Counted from the stretch's first letter, positions 25,671 to 34,567 are shown. The stretch is 64,000 nt of DNA from Bradyrhizobium sp. SZCCT0148 (GCF_018129985.1 NZ_JAFCKT010000002.1:680885-744884), one strand, 5' to 3'. Numbers and translations: made by a program. The notes: generated by a model not told the origin, from the letters alone.

Positions 25671-26430
25671 ACCCCTGCTCCGCGTCGAAAAGCTGGTACG
25701 CCGCTTCGGCGGCATCATCGCCACCGACAATGTCTCGCTCGACGTCGCCGCCGGCGAGCTGCACGCCATCATCGGCCCGAACGGCGCCGGCAAGACCACG
25801 CTGATCAGCCAGCTCACCGGGCATCTCGAGCCGCATTCCGGCAGCGTCTCGCTTGGGGGCCGCGACATCACCTATCTGCCGGCCCATCGCCGCTGCGCGC
25901 TGGGCTTGGCGCGTTCGTTCCAGATCACCTCGCTGCTGCTCGACTTCACCGCCGCCGACAACGTCGCGCTGGCGGCGCAGGCTCATGCCGGCACCTCGTT
26001 CCGCTTCTTTGCCGATGCGCGCAAGGAAAAGGGCCTGCGCGATGCCGCCCATGCCGCGCTCGATCGCGTCGGACTGCTGCATCGCGCGGACGTCGTTGTC
26101 AGCAGGCTCAGCCATGGCGAGCGCCGCGAACTCGAGCTTGCGGTGGCGCTGGCGAGCAAGCCGAAATTGCTGCTGCTCGACGAGCCGATGGCCGGTCTCG
26201 GCGTCACCGAATCCCAGCGCATGGTGAAGCTGCTCCAGGAGCTGCGCAAGGAAGTCTCGATCGTGCTGGTCGAGCACGACATGCCGGCGGTGTTCGCGCT
26301 GGCCGACCGCATCACGGTGCTGGTCTATGGCCGCGTCATCGCGTCCGGCGATCCGGCCGCGATCCGCGCCAACGAGGACGTCAAGCGCGCCTATCTCGGC
26401 GACCAGCACGTGGTGACGCACCATGGCTGA
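25663..26430 (+). CDS. HAAT ABC transporter ATPase, LivG type
   Basis: This is a 255-residue ABC ATPase starting at GTG (25663) behind GGGAGG. Walker A GPNGAGKTT, signature LSHGERRELELAVAL and Walker B LLLLDEPMAGLG are visible, and VLVEHDMPAVFALADRI is typical of LivG. The gene overlaps both neighbours by 8 bases. Confidence 0.9.
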   Translation: MAEPLLRVEKLVRRFGGIIATDNVSLDVAAGELHAIIGPNGAGKTTLISQLTGHLEPHSGSVSLGGRDITYLPAHRRCALGLARSFQITSLLLDFTAADNVALAAQAHAGTSFRFFADARKEKGLRDAAHAALDRVGLLHRADVVVSRLSHGERRELELAVALASKPKLLLLDEPMAGLGVTESQRMVKLLQELRKEVSIVLVEHDMPAVFALADRITVLVYGRVIASGDPAAIRANEDVKRAYLGDQHVVTHHG

Positions 26431-27151
26431 AAAAATAATCGCTGACACGCTGCTCGAGGTCGACGGCATCGAGACCTGCTACGGCCTCTCCCAGGTGCTG
26501 TTCGGGCTGTCGCTGTCGATCAAGCCGGGCGAGATGGTCTCGCTGATGGGCCGCAACGGCATGGGCAAGACCACGACCATCCGCTCCATCATGGGCCTGA
26601 CGCCGGCGCGTGCGGGTTCGATCCGCTTTGCGGGCACGGAGGTGCGAACGCAGCCCTCCTACCGGATCGCCAAGCTCGGCGTCGGTCTGGTCCCCGAAGG
26701 ACGCCAGATCTTCCCGAACCTCACCGTGCGCGAAAATCTGGTCGCAGCCGCAGCCGATCGCTTCGGCAGCGCCAATCCCTGGACGCTGGCCGCGATCTAC
26801 GTGATGTTTCCACGCCTCGCCGAACGCGCCGCCAACATGGGCAACCAGCTCTCCGGCGGCGAGCAGCAGATGCTGGCGATCGGCCGCGCGCTGATGACCA
26901 ACCCGAAGCTGCTGATCCTGGACGAGGCGACCGAAGGCCTTGCGCCGCTGATCCGCGAGGAGATCTGGCACTGCCTGTCGCTGCTCAAGAGCCGGGGCCA
27001 GTCGATCCTGGTGGTCGACAAGAACGTCGATCACCTCGCCCGCATCTGCGACCGCCACTTCATCATCGAGCGCGGCAGGACGGTGTGGAGCGGCACGTCG
27101 GACGAACTGATGGCCGCGCCGGATTTGCAGCACAAGTATCTGGGGATTTAG
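26423..27151 (+). CDS. HAAT ABC transporter ATPase, LivF type
   Basis: This is a 242-residue ABC ATPase with Walker A GRNGMGKTT, signature LSGGEQQMLAIGRAL, Walker B LLILDEATEGLAP and the LivF-type VPEGRQIFPNLTV. The GRNGMGK variant of Walker A, with Met before Gly, is common in LivF subunits for aromatic or urea-type substrates. It ends the operon; a palindromic repeat follows before the convergent glutamine-synthetase-like gene. Confidence 0.9.
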   Translation: MAEKIIADTLLEVDGIETCYGLSQVLFGLSLSIKPGEMVSLMGRNGMGKTTTIRSIMGLTPARAGSIRFAGTEVRTQPSYRIAKLGVGLVPEGRQIFPNLTVRENLVAAAADRFGSANPWTLAAIYVMFPRLAERAANMGNQLSGGEQQMLAIGRALMTNPKLLILDEATEGLAPLIREEIWHCLSLLKSRGQSILVVDKNVDHLARICDRHFIIERGRTVWSGTSDELMAAPDLQHKYLGI

Positions 27152-27164
27152 GGTCTCTCAATAT

Positions 27165-27250
27165 CGTCATGGCCGGGCTTGTCCCGGCCATCCACGCCTC
27201 GCCGCGCGACACGAAGAACGTGGATGCCCGGGACAAGCCCGGGCATGACG
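27165..27250. repeat. Palindromic repeat, GTCATGGCCGGG family, copy 1
   Basis: CGTCATGGCCGGGCTTGTCC and its near complement ending GCCCGGGCATGACG flank a short centre with ACGAAGAACGTGGATG. The same family recurs at 38550 and 41860. Here it lies between two convergent genes, where it may serve as a bidirectional terminator. Confidence 0.78.
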
Positions 27251-27265
27251 TCGGCGACGTGGCTG

Positions 27266-28702
27266 TCAAAACACCTCGAAATACTCGCGATGCTCCCAGT
27301 CCGTTACCTCGGACAGGAAGCGGTCGATCTCGGCATTCTTGATGTGCGTGTAATAATCCACGAACTCAGGCCCGAACTTGTCGCGGAAGAACGGATCGTC
27401 CTTCAGCGCGCTGACCGCATCGCGCAGTGATTTCGGCAGCAGCGGCGCCTTGGTCTCGTAGGGCGTGTCGGCCGACGGGCCAGGATCGAGCTTGCGGTCG
27501 ACGCCGTCGAGGCCCGATAGGATCTGCGAGGCCATGTAGAGATAGGGATTGGCGGCGGGCTCGCCGATGCGGTTCTCCAGGCGCGTCGCGGCGTCATTGG
27601 CGCCGCCGAGCACGCGGATCATCACGCCGCGATTGTCGCGGCCCCAGATTGCGCGGTCCGGCGCCAGCGAATAGGAACGGTAGCGCTTGTAGCCGTTGAT
27701 GGTCGGGGTCGTGAACAATGTCGAGGCGCGGGCGTGGTCGAGCAGGCCGGCGAGATAGGACTTGCCGAACGCGCTGAGCGGCTCACCGCCGTCCTGTGGC
27801 ATGAACAGGTTCTCGGCCGTGGCGCGCGAGACGATCGACTGGTGCAGATGCCAGCCGCTCGCGAACACATTCGGCAATTTCGGCCGGCACATGAAGGTGG
27901 CGTGGTAGCCGTGGCGGCGCGCGATCTGCTTTACGGCAGACCGAAACAGCACCATGTTGTCGGCCGGTTCGATTCCCTTTCGGGGTGCGAAGGTGAACTC
28001 GCACTGGCTCGGACCGAACTCGACCTCGACCGAGCGCAACGGGAGCCCGAGCGCGACGATGTCGCGCCGCAAGACCTCCAGAACCGGCTCCATCTGATCG
28101 AAGCGCTGTTCGGTGAGATATTGATAACCGTGGCTAAGCAAGCTCACCGAGGGCGGCACGCCCGGCTGTCCCGCATCCTCGGGCCGCATATGCGCATCGT
28201 CGAGCTTGAAGATGTGGAATTCGACTTCGAGCCCCGCGACGAAGTCGTGACCGCGGCTGGCGAGTTCGTCCAGCGCCTTGCGATAGAGCGAGCGCGTCGC
28301 GAACGGCACCGGGCGGCCGTCGGCAAAATAAAGGTCGCACAGCACCCAGCCCGTGGTCGGTGCCCACGGCAAGACGCGAAACGTGGTGGGATCAGGCACC
28401 ATCAGTACGTCGGCCGCGCCCTCCATCTCCTTCATGCCGAAGCCGCCGCCCGCGGTGAACACCGGAAACACCGTGCGGTGCGAGGTGTCCTTGGCCAGCA
28501 TCGTGGTGGTGATGGAGCAGCCGCTCTCCAGCGACACGATCGCCTCCGAGGCGATGATGGTCTTGCCGCGCAGGATGCCGTGCTGGTCGGGGAAGGCGAG
28601 GCGGATCACCTCGAGATTCTTCTCCTCGACGAGACGGCGCATGCGCGACGCGGCATCCCTCTGCTCATCCGACCACAGCGCATGACGCGCGACGAAAGTC
28701 AC
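27266..28702 (-). CDS. Glutamine-synthetase family enzyme, possible gamma-glutamyl-amide synthetase
   Basis: This is a 478-residue GlnA-family protein with a beta-grasp N-domain and a catalytic domain. Active-site segments include AGLEVEFHIF and SQCEFTF for metal glutamates, ASGWHLHQS in place of the usual GSGMHVHQS, and RLENRIGEPAANPYLYMAS. The canonical LYDLP adenylylation loop of GlnA is absent; the corresponding stretch reads PYETKAPLLPKS. Relatives outside nitrogen assimilation join glutamate to amines, for example in aniline and isopropylamine catabolism. Its neighbour is a Rieske oxygenase in the same direction, which favours such a catabolic role. Substrate unknown. Confidence 0.75.
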   Translation of the reverse strand: MTFVARHALWSDEQRDAASRMRRLVEEKNLEVIRLAFPDQHGILRGKTIIASEAIVSLESGCSITTTMLAKDTSHRTVFPVFTAGGGFGMKEMEGAADVLMVPDPTTFRVLPWAPTTGWVLCDLYFADGRPVPFATRSLYRKALDELASRGHDFVAGLEVEFHIFKLDDAHMRPEDAGQPGVPPSVSLLSHGYQYLTEQRFDQMEPVLEVLRRDIVALGLPLRSVEVEFGPSQCEFTFAPRKGIEPADNMVLFRSAVKQIARRHGYHATFMCRPKLPNVFASGWHLHQSIVSRATAENLFMPQDGGEPLSAFGKSYLAGLLDHARASTLFTTPTINGYKRYRSYSLAPDRAIWGRDNRGVMIRVLGGANDAATRLENRIGEPAANPYLYMASQILSGLDGVDRKLDPGPSADTPYETKAPLLPKSLRDAVSALKDDPFFRDKFGPEFVDYYTHIKNAEIDRFLSEVTDWEHREYFEVF

Positions 28703-28759
28703 TTTGGTTGCTCCTCAATCCACGCTGCTCGACGTGAGCAAAACACTTGCCACATTCTC

Positions 28760-28845
28760 CGTCATTGCGAGGCGCGAAGCGACGAAGCAATCCAGCGTCA
28801 TTCTTGAGAGGTGGTCTGGATTGCTTCGCTTCGCTCGCAATGACG
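28760..28845. repeat. Palindromic repeat, CGTCATTGCGAG family
   Basis: CGTCATTGCGAGGCGCGAAG and, inverted, TTCGCTTCGCTCGCAATGACG flank a short centre; GAAGCAATCCAG and CTGGATTGCTTC also pair. It lies in the 159-base gap between the Rieske oxygenase and glutamine-synthetase-like genes. Confidence 0.78.
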
Positions 28846-28861
28846 TGGAGGGAATTCCGCT

Positions 28862-30220
28862 TTACTCCGCCGCCGTCAGCCGGTGCACGTTGTCCGCGAT
28901 CTCCTTCGGGACCGGTGCGGCCCAGGGAGCGCCACGGCGGCGCTTGACGTCGACCTCCATCCAGTAGAGCTCCCAACCCTGGGTCGGCCCGATGCCGTCC
29001 ATGGTGGCCGGTCCCTGAATGCTGCGTGCCTTGCTGTCATCCAGAAACAGCATCGGTTTCTCGCCGCCGCCGACCTTCTCGATCTCGGCCCGCAGCAGGC
29101 GGCGATATTGCACGATCGCCTTGTCGCTCGAGCCGAGATGCTCCTGGGTGCGGTCCTGGATCGCGCCCATCGATTCAACCGCCCATTGGTCGTGGACGTT
29201 GATGTCGTTGCCCATGCCGGTATAGGTCGCGGTCTGCTGCTCGTGTGGATCGAAACCGTAATCGTTAGCTCGGTTCTTGCGCGATTTGTAATCCGGCAGC
29301 TCATAGAGCTCGAGCCGCTGGTCGCGCATCTTCTGCTTGTCGACCGGGTTCGAATAGCTGGTGAAGATCGCGTACCAGTAGCAGTTCTCATCGTCGACCG
29401 GCACGTGCCACTGCGTGATCGTCATCTCGGTGCTCATGGGAATGACGAAGCCGTGCGGGAACAGCTGGTTGGTCACGCGCACATGGGTGCGCTCCTCGTC
29501 GATCTCGCGGAGCGCGATCAGCCGCAGACCATATTCGGTATGCTCGACATTGATGATCGGGCGGTCGTATTCGCGCAAGATCTTCGTCATCGGCAGATCG
29601 CTTCCTGCGGAAGCGCCGCGGAATTGCTTGCCGTAGGCGGTGGAGGTGTCCTCATCCTCGAAGAAGCGGTGCAGGTAGGAAGCGTGCGCGGGATCGATGC
29701 CGACTTCGAGGGCCTGCAGCCAGTTGCAGGCCATGTGGCCCTTGAATGCAAACGTGTGAGTCCCGGGAGCAACGAAGCAGTCGAGCTCGGGGAATGAAGG
29801 CGGCGCGCCCTCGCCGAGATAGGCCCAGAGGATGCCGCTCTTCTCCACCACGGGGTAGGAGCGCTGCCGGATGTTCTGGCAGAGTTTCGAGTCCTTCGGC
29901 TCGGCCGGCGTCTCGATGCATTGGCCGGTGGCGTCGAACAGCCAGCCATGAAAGGCGCAGCGCAGGCCGCCATGCTCGAGCCGTCCGAAGGCGAGATCGG
30001 CGCCGCGATGCGCGCAATGGCGATCGATCAGGCCATAGCGCCCTCGCTCGTCGCGGAACAGCACCAGGTTCTCGCCGAGCAGCCTGACGGGACGGATCGG
30101 TCGCTCGCCTTGCAGCTCATCCACCAGCGCCGCCGGCTGCCAGTAGCTCCGCATCAGCTTGCCGCAGGGGTCTTTCGGCCCGGTGCGGGTGATCAGGTCG
30201 TTCTGCTCCTGGCTCATCAT
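28862..30220 (-). CDS. Rieske non-heme iron oxygenase, alpha subunit
   Basis: This is a 452-residue aromatic-ring-hydroxylating oxygenase of the phthalate 4,5-dioxygenase-like group. The Rieske cluster ligands are C69/H71 (CAHRGAD) and C88/H91 (CAFHGW). The mononuclear iron site has the D176-x2-H179-x4-H184 pattern in GIDPAHASYLH. No beta subunit or reductase gene is beside it, so electrons must come from elsewhere. It is divergent from an IclR gene and upstream of the glutamine-synthetase-like gene, suggesting an inducible two-enzyme catabolic unit. Substrate unknown; an aromatic or its glutamyl conjugate is possible. Confidence 0.87.
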   Translation of the reverse strand: MMSQEQNDLITRTGPKDPCGKLMRSYWQPAALVDELQGERPIRPVRLLGENLVLFRDERGRYGLIDRHCAHRGADLAFGRLEHGGLRCAFHGWLFDATGQCIETPAEPKDSKLCQNIRQRSYPVVEKSGILWAYLGEGAPPSFPELDCFVAPGTHTFAFKGHMACNWLQALEVGIDPAHASYLHRFFEDEDTSTAYGKQFRGASAGSDLPMTKILREYDRPIINVEHTEYGLRLIALREIDEERTHVRVTNQLFPHGFVIPMSTEMTITQWHVPVDDENCYWYAIFTSYSNPVDKQKMRDQRLELYELPDYKSRKNRANDYGFDPHEQQTATYTGMGNDINVHDQWAVESMGAIQDRTQEHLGSSDKAIVQYRRLLRAEIEKVGGGEKPMLFLDDSKARSIQGPATMDGIGPTQGWELYWMEVDVKRRRGAPWAAPVPKEIADNVHRLTAAE

Positions 30221-30249
30221 GGCGGGTGCATCCTTGCGTGGAATGGCGC

Positions 30250-30268
30250 TCGTTCGCCTATTGAACGA
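30250..30268. promoter_or_regulatory. Inverted repeat, probable IclR operator
   Basis: TCGTTC and GAACGA are inverted with a 7-base spacer, in the gap between the divergent Rieske oxygenase and IclR genes. CGAAT is repeated just to the right. This is the natural place for autoregulation and for control of the oxygenase. Confidence 0.5.
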
Positions 30269-30331
30269 ATGTGCGAATTATGACATGCCTTGAAACGTCA
30301 GCAAGCACTATTTTGCAGGATTATCCCCGAC

Positions 30332-31117
30332 ATGCCCAAGCTGAGGCGGAGCGAGAACGATGAGCGCGCGACCGACTTCGTCGAGGCGCTCGATCGCGGC
30401 CTGCGCCTGCTGCAGTGCTTCGGCACCACCGCAGGCCCGATGACGCTGAGCGATCTCGCGCGCGCGGCGGATCTGCCGCGCGCGACCGCCCGGCGCATGC
30501 TGTTCACGCTGCAGCGGGGCGGCTACGTCTCGGGCGACGGCAAACTGTTCTCGCTGACGCCGCATGTGCTGACGCTGGCAGCGTCCTATCTGCGATCCAA
30601 CCAGCTCGTCACTGTCCTGCAACCGGTGCTCGATCGTGTCGCGATCGCGGCAAACGAAATCTCCTCGCTCGCGGTGCGCGATGGCGATGACGTCGTCTTC
30701 GTCGCCCGCGGCAGTCCGGCGCGGATGTTTTCCGGTGGACTCGAAATCGGCTACCGACTGCCCGCCTTCTGCACCTCGGTCGGCCGCGCCATGCTCGGCC
30801 AGCTCGAAGACGCCGATCTCGCGGCGCGCCTGAAGACGATGACGCGCGAGGCGTTGACGCCGCAAACCGAGACCAATCCCAAGGCGCTGCTCGCGCGCAT
30901 CGTCGCCGATCGGGCGCAGGGCTATTCGCTGGTCGATCGCGAGGCTGAGCCGCATTTCCGCTCGATCTCGGTTCCCGTGCGTCGTTACGACAATGTGATC
31001 GTCGCCGCGATCAACATGGGCGCCCATGTCGATCGCGTGCCGGCGCAGGAATTGATCGAGCGCTTCCTGCCGTTGCTGCGCGACGCCGCGGAATCCGTGC
31101 ACTTGCAATTGCTGTGA
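30332..31117 (+). CDS. IclR-family regulator
   Basis: This is a 261-residue IclR-type protein. The N-terminal winged helix (about 10-75) contains MTLSDLARAADLPRATARRM, and the effector domain (about 90-255) ends in ISVPVRRYDNVIVAAINMGAH. This pattern is like PcaR/PcaU-type regulators of aromatic catabolism. The ATG at 30332 was chosen over an upstream TTG without a ribosome site. It is divergent from the Rieske oxygenase gene and probably controls it. Confidence 0.88.
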   Translation: MPKLRRSENDERATDFVEALDRGLRLLQCFGTTAGPMTLSDLARAADLPRATARRMLFTLQRGGYVSGDGKLFSLTPHVLTLAASYLRSNQLVTVLQPVLDRVAIAANEISSLAVRDGDDVVFVARGSPARMFSGGLEIGYRLPAFCTSVGRAMLGQLEDADLAARLKTMTREALTPQTETNPKALLARIVADRAQGYSLVDREAEPHFRSISVPVRRYDNVIVAAINMGAHVDRVPAQELIERFLPLLRDAAESVHLQLL

Positions 31118-31178
31118 GCTACGACCCGCGCGCACAGGTCGCGGTGCGCCAGCGTGCTCGCTGTGTCACAAGGCAAAA

Positions 31179-32915
31179 ATGCCGCATGAAACACCGCTCA
31201 TCGCCACCATCGTCGTCGGACTCGGACTAGCCTTCGTATTCGGAACCATCGCGCAGCGGTTCCGCATACCGCCGTTGGTCGGATATCTCATCGCCGGAGT
31301 CGCGGTCGGTCCGTTCACGCCAGGCTTCGTCGCCGACCAGGCGCTCGCCACCGAGCTCGCCGAGCTCGGCATCATCCTGCTGATGTTCGGCGTCGGTCTG
31401 CATTTCTCGCTGCAGGATTTGCTGTCGGTGCGGAAGATCGCCGTACCCGGCGCCGTCGTGCAGATCGCGGCTGCGACATTGATGGGACTCGGCCTTGCAT
31501 GGCTGATGGGCTGGAGCATCCCGGCGGGGCTCGTGTTCGGCCTTGCGCTATCGGTGGCAAGCACCGTCGTACTGCTTCGTGCGCTTCAGGAGCGCCGCCT
31601 GATGGAGACCGACCGCGGACGCATCGCGGTCGGCTGGCTGATCGTCGAAGACCTCGCGATGGTGCTCGTGCTGGTGCTGTTTCCCGCGATCGCCAGCCTG
31701 CAGGGCGGCACCGAGGGCAAACCCGCATTCGAGCCGCTGGCCGCGCAAGCCGGCTTCGGGCTCGCCGGCATCGTGGTGCTGACCCTCGTCAAGATCGTCG
31801 TGTTCATCGGGCTGATGCTGGTCGTGGGGCGCCGGGTGATCCCGTGGATCCTGCACTACATCGCCCATACCGGCTCGCGCGAATTGTTCCGTCTCGCCGT
31901 GCTCGCAATCGCACTGTGCGTCGCGTTCGGCGCGACCAAACTGTTCGACGTCTCGCTGGCGCTCGGCGCGTTCTTCGCCGGCATGATGCTGCGGGAATCG
32001 CCGCTCAGCGCGCGCGCCGCGCAGGAATCACTGCCGCTGCGCGATGCTTTCGCCGTGCTGTTCTTCGTCTCGGTCGGCATGATGTTCGATCCGATGAGCG
32101 TCGTCCGCGAGCCCTGGCCGCTGCTTGCCACCCTCGCGATCATCATGCTGGGCAAATCGCTCGCGGCCTATTTGATCGTGGTCGTGTTCCGCCACCCTGT
32201 CGCCACGGCGCTGACCATCTCGGCGAGCCTGTCGCAAATCGGCGAGTTCTCCTTCATCCTGGCCGAACTCGGCGTCGCCTCGCAGATCCTGCCCAAGGAG
32301 GGCCGTGACCTGATCATGGCGGGCGCGATCCTCTCCATCATGCTCAACCCGCTGATGTTCGCCGCCGCCACCTGGCTTGCACCGCGCCTCGACCCGCGGC
32401 GCGAAGAGCCTGCGGCCCCGACAGCGGTCACCGAGGCGATCCGGACGACAGAACTGACGGATCATACGATCGTGATCGGCTATGGCCGCGTCGGTGCGCT
32501 CGTCGGTGATGCGCTGAAGCAGCGCAAATTGCCGTTCCTCGTTACCGAAGTCGGCGAGACCGCGCTGGCGAAGCTGAAGCAGGGTGGCATCGAGACCGTC
32601 GCGGGCAATGCCGCACAGCCGCAAATCCTCAGTGCCACCAATCCATCGCGTGCGCGACATCTGGTGGTCGCGATCCCGGAAGCCTTCGAAGCGGGCCAGA
32701 TCGTGCAGCAGGCGCGCGCCGCCAATCCCGACATCCGCATCATCGCGCGCGCGCATGCGGACGCCGAGGTCGATCATTTGAAGGGACTGGGCGCCGACGT
32801 CGTCATCATGGGCGAGCGCGAAATCGCCCGCGGGATGATCGAGGAACTGGAGAAGAAAGTCCCGAATGCCACCCGGCAGGAGTCACGGCCACGCGCAGTC
32901 GGTTCGGTCGGTTGA
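31179..32915 (+). CDS. Kef/YbaL-type cation:proton antiporter with TrkA-N domain
   Basis: This is a 578-residue CPA2-family transporter. About 12 membrane segments span residues 5-405, followed by a cytosolic Rossmann domain (about 425-545) beginning DHTIVIGYGRVGALVG, the nucleotide motif of RCK/TrkA-N domains. It probably exchanges potassium or sodium for protons in the inner membrane under nucleotide control. No Kef ancillary flavoprotein gene lies next to it. The start follows AAGG. Confidence 0.88.
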   Translation: MPHETPLIATIVVGLGLAFVFGTIAQRFRIPPLVGYLIAGVAVGPFTPGFVADQALATELAELGIILLMFGVGLHFSLQDLLSVRKIAVPGAVVQIAAATLMGLGLAWLMGWSIPAGLVFGLALSVASTVVLLRALQERRLMETDRGRIAVGWLIVEDLAMVLVLVLFPAIASLQGGTEGKPAFEPLAAQAGFGLAGIVVLTLVKIVVFIGLMLVVGRRVIPWILHYIAHTGSRELFRLAVLAIALCVAFGATKLFDVSLALGAFFAGMMLRESPLSARAAQESLPLRDAFAVLFFVSVGMMFDPMSVVREPWPLLATLAIIMLGKSLAAYLIVVVFRHPVATALTISASLSQIGEFSFILAELGVASQILPKEGRDLIMAGAILSIMLNPLMFAAATWLAPRLDPRREEPAAPTAVTEAIRTTELTDHTIVIGYGRVGALVGDALKQRKLPFLVTEVGETALAKLKQGGIETVAGNAAQPQILSATNPSRARHLVVAIPEAFEAGQIVQQARAANPDIRIIARAHADAEVDHLKGLGADVVIMGEREIARGMIEELEKKVPNATRQESRPRAVGSVG

Positions 32916-32993
32916 GATGATCTCCCCGGCGGTCCATCACCCCTGGCGATAGGGCCGGGAACAGCAGCAGGCTTGTTTGTAACAATTCCCTTA

Positions 32994-33019
32994 GGAACGA
33001 CCGAGTGAGCTCGCCGGTT
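32994..33019 (+). promoter_or_regulatory. EcfG-like promoter candidate before csbD
   Basis: GGAAC (32994-32998) and GGTT (33016-33019) are 17 bases apart, close to GGAAC-N16/17-CGTT. The csbD-like start lies about 35 bases downstream of the GTT, a sensible leader length. CsbD-family genes are often general-stress genes, which supports the call. Confidence 0.5.
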
Positions 33020-33053
33020 GTCGTTCACCTCTCCACTATGAAGGATAACGATA

Positions 33054-33245
33054 ATGGATAGCGAACACATCAAGGGCGTCGCCGACAAGGCCAAGGGCGC
33101 AATCAAGGAAGGCGCCGGCAAGCTCACCGGCAACGAAAACCTGGAGGCCGAAGGCAAGATGGATAAGGCCAAAGGCGCCGCGCATAGCGTTGCGGGAGAT
33201 GTCAAGGATGCGGCCCGCGATGCTGCGGATGCCGTCAAGAAATAG
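33054..33245 (+). CDS. CsbD-family stress protein
   Basis: This 63-residue, highly charged protein has the CsbD pattern GVADKAKGAIKEGAGKLTGN followed by a second lysine- and alanine-rich repeat. Such proteins build up under general stress; their molecular role is unknown. It stands alone, with an EcfG-like promoter sequence upstream and a strong intrinsic terminator 22 bases after its stop. Confidence 0.88.
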   Translation: MDSEHIKGVADKAKGAIKEGAGKLTGNENLEAEGKMDKAKGAAHSVAGDVKDAARDAADAVKK

Positions 33246-33266
33246 CAGATCTGATTGAGCAGGGAG

Positions 33267-33290
33267 GCCGCCTTCGGGCGGCTTTCTCTT
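33267..33290 (+). terminator. Intrinsic terminator of the csbD-like gene
   Basis: GCCGCC and GGCGGC form a perfect stem with a TTCG tetraloop, followed by TTTCTCTT. Confidence 0.8.
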
Positions 33291-33356
33291 GTTGTGCTCC
33301 ACTTTGGCAAACCGCCTGTCTGTTTTCGGAGAGCTGGAAGCAGGCCGCCAGCTTCC

Positions 33357-34037
33357 CTACCGTTCTTCCGCCTCGCGCTCCATGTCGCGTCCGGCCAGCT
33401 CCTCGCCCTGCATATTGGCGTAGTCCCGCGCCATCTCGCGCATCAGGAATTTCGCCGGCACATCGTGATAGCTACCGCGGTCGTTGACGTATTGCATGTA
33501 CGCACGACCTTCGCCGTCGAAGGGGTGTAGCAGCGCATCGGTATGGCCGTCGAAATCAAGCGGCGCCACGCCGACCTTGGCGCAGAGGCTCGCGTTGAAC
33601 GTCGGCGTTGCCTTGCGCCAGGCGTCGTCCACGTACACCTCCGTAAAACCGTGCCAGGTGAAGATGTCCGTGCCCATGCTGGCGCGCAGCTTCTCGGTGG
33701 TGAGGTGGTTCTTCACGTCGGCGAAACCGACGCGGGCAGGAATGCCGTGGACCCGGCAGGCGGCGGCATACAGCGAGGCCTTGCCGACGCAATAGCCCTG
33801 GCCTGCGGCAAGCACGCTCGACGCGCGAAAGGTCTCGGCGACGCGCATGCTCACATACGGGTTGTAGCGGATGCCGTCGCGCACCGCCTTGTAGAGCTGG
33901 CTGGCCTTCTCACGCGCGCTCGCATCCACGCGCACGGCGTCTGATGCGAATTGCTGCACGGCGGGGTGATCGCTGTCGATGTACTCGCCGGGATCGGTAT
34001 AGAGGCGGCGGATGGTGTCGGGAAGGGTGTCGGTCAT
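33357..34037 (-). CDS. Transglutaminase-like cysteine protease-fold protein
   Basis: This is a 226-residue cytoplasmic protein of the transglutaminase-like superfamily. The catalytic cysteine is in GQGYCVGKASLYAAACR, the histidine in TWHGFTEVYVDD and the aspartate a few residues later in the WRKATPTFN region. It has no signal peptide. The start at 34037 begins MTDTLPD; upstream frame extension has no support. Function is probably peptide or amide hydrolysis, with substrate unknown. It is convergent with the csbD-like gene. Confidence 0.8.
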   Translation of the reverse strand: MTDTLPDTIRRLYTDPGEYIDSDHPAVQQFASDAVRVDASAREKASQLYKAVRDGIRYNPYVSMRVAETFRASSVLAAGQGYCVGKASLYAAACRVHGIPARVGFADVKNHLTTEKLRASMGTDIFTWHGFTEVYVDDAWRKATPTFNASLCAKVGVAPLDFDGHTDALLHPFDGEGRAYMQYVNDRGSYHDVPAKFLMREMARDYANMQGEELAGRDMEREAEER

Positions 34038-34132
34038 GCCGGCAAGTCTAGCCCGGCGTGACGCGATGTCTACGCAGTGTCGTCGTCCATGCCTGAATGC
34101 CAGCGTTGCGCATCTCGGTGACCTGCAGTCAG

Positions 34133-34567
34133 TCAGCCCGGCAGAGGATCCTCGCCGACCTTGGGCCAATAAGTGCCGAAACTCCATAGGCCGCCCTCGG
34201 GATCGCGCGCCGCAAAATCCCGGCTGCCGTAATCGGTCTCGTACAATTCCATTTCGATCGGAGCCCCGGACGCCTTCATCTTGGCGTAGAGCGCATCGGG
34301 ATCGTCGACGGCCAGATAGACAGAATCGGTTCTGCGGCCCTCCAGCTCTCCGACACGCTTACCATAGGCGTCCGGCCGGTCGGCCCCCAGCATCAGGATC
34401 GACGACCCGAACGACAATTCGGCATGCACAACGACGTCGTCGCGTCGGTAAATCACGCGTTCCCTGAAGCCGAGAACGTCCTTCAGCCAGGCGATCATCG
34501 ATTCGGCATTCTTGCAGCGCAGGGTGTGATACAGCCGTGGCGCTTCAGTCGCTGTCGGGTTGGACAT
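34133..34567 (-). CDS. VOC-family (glyoxalase/bleomycin-resistance-like) protein
   Basis: This 144-residue protein has two beta-alpha-beta-beta-beta modules typical of the vicinal oxygen chelate superfamily: LYHTLRCKNAESMIAWLKDV and then DPDALYAKMKASGAPIEMEL with FAARDPEGGLWSFGTY. It lies 74 bases downstream of the AraC-type gene in the same direction and may be controlled by it. Relatives range from lyases to binding proteins, so no reaction is assigned. Confidence 0.8.
   Translation of the reverse strand: MSNPTATEAPRLYHTLRCKNAESMIAWLKDVLGFRERVIYRRDDVVVHAELSFGSSILMLGADRPDAYGKRVGELEGRRTDSVYLAVDDPDALYAKMKASGAPIEMELYETDYGSRDFAARDPEGGLWSFGTYWPKVGEDPLPG

Noticed and set aside
27266..28702. Assignment of the glutamine-synthetase family gene as glnA for ammonia assimilation
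   Set aside because: The usual adenylylation loop is missing, the HxH segment is altered, and the context is catabolic; no glnB is adjacent.
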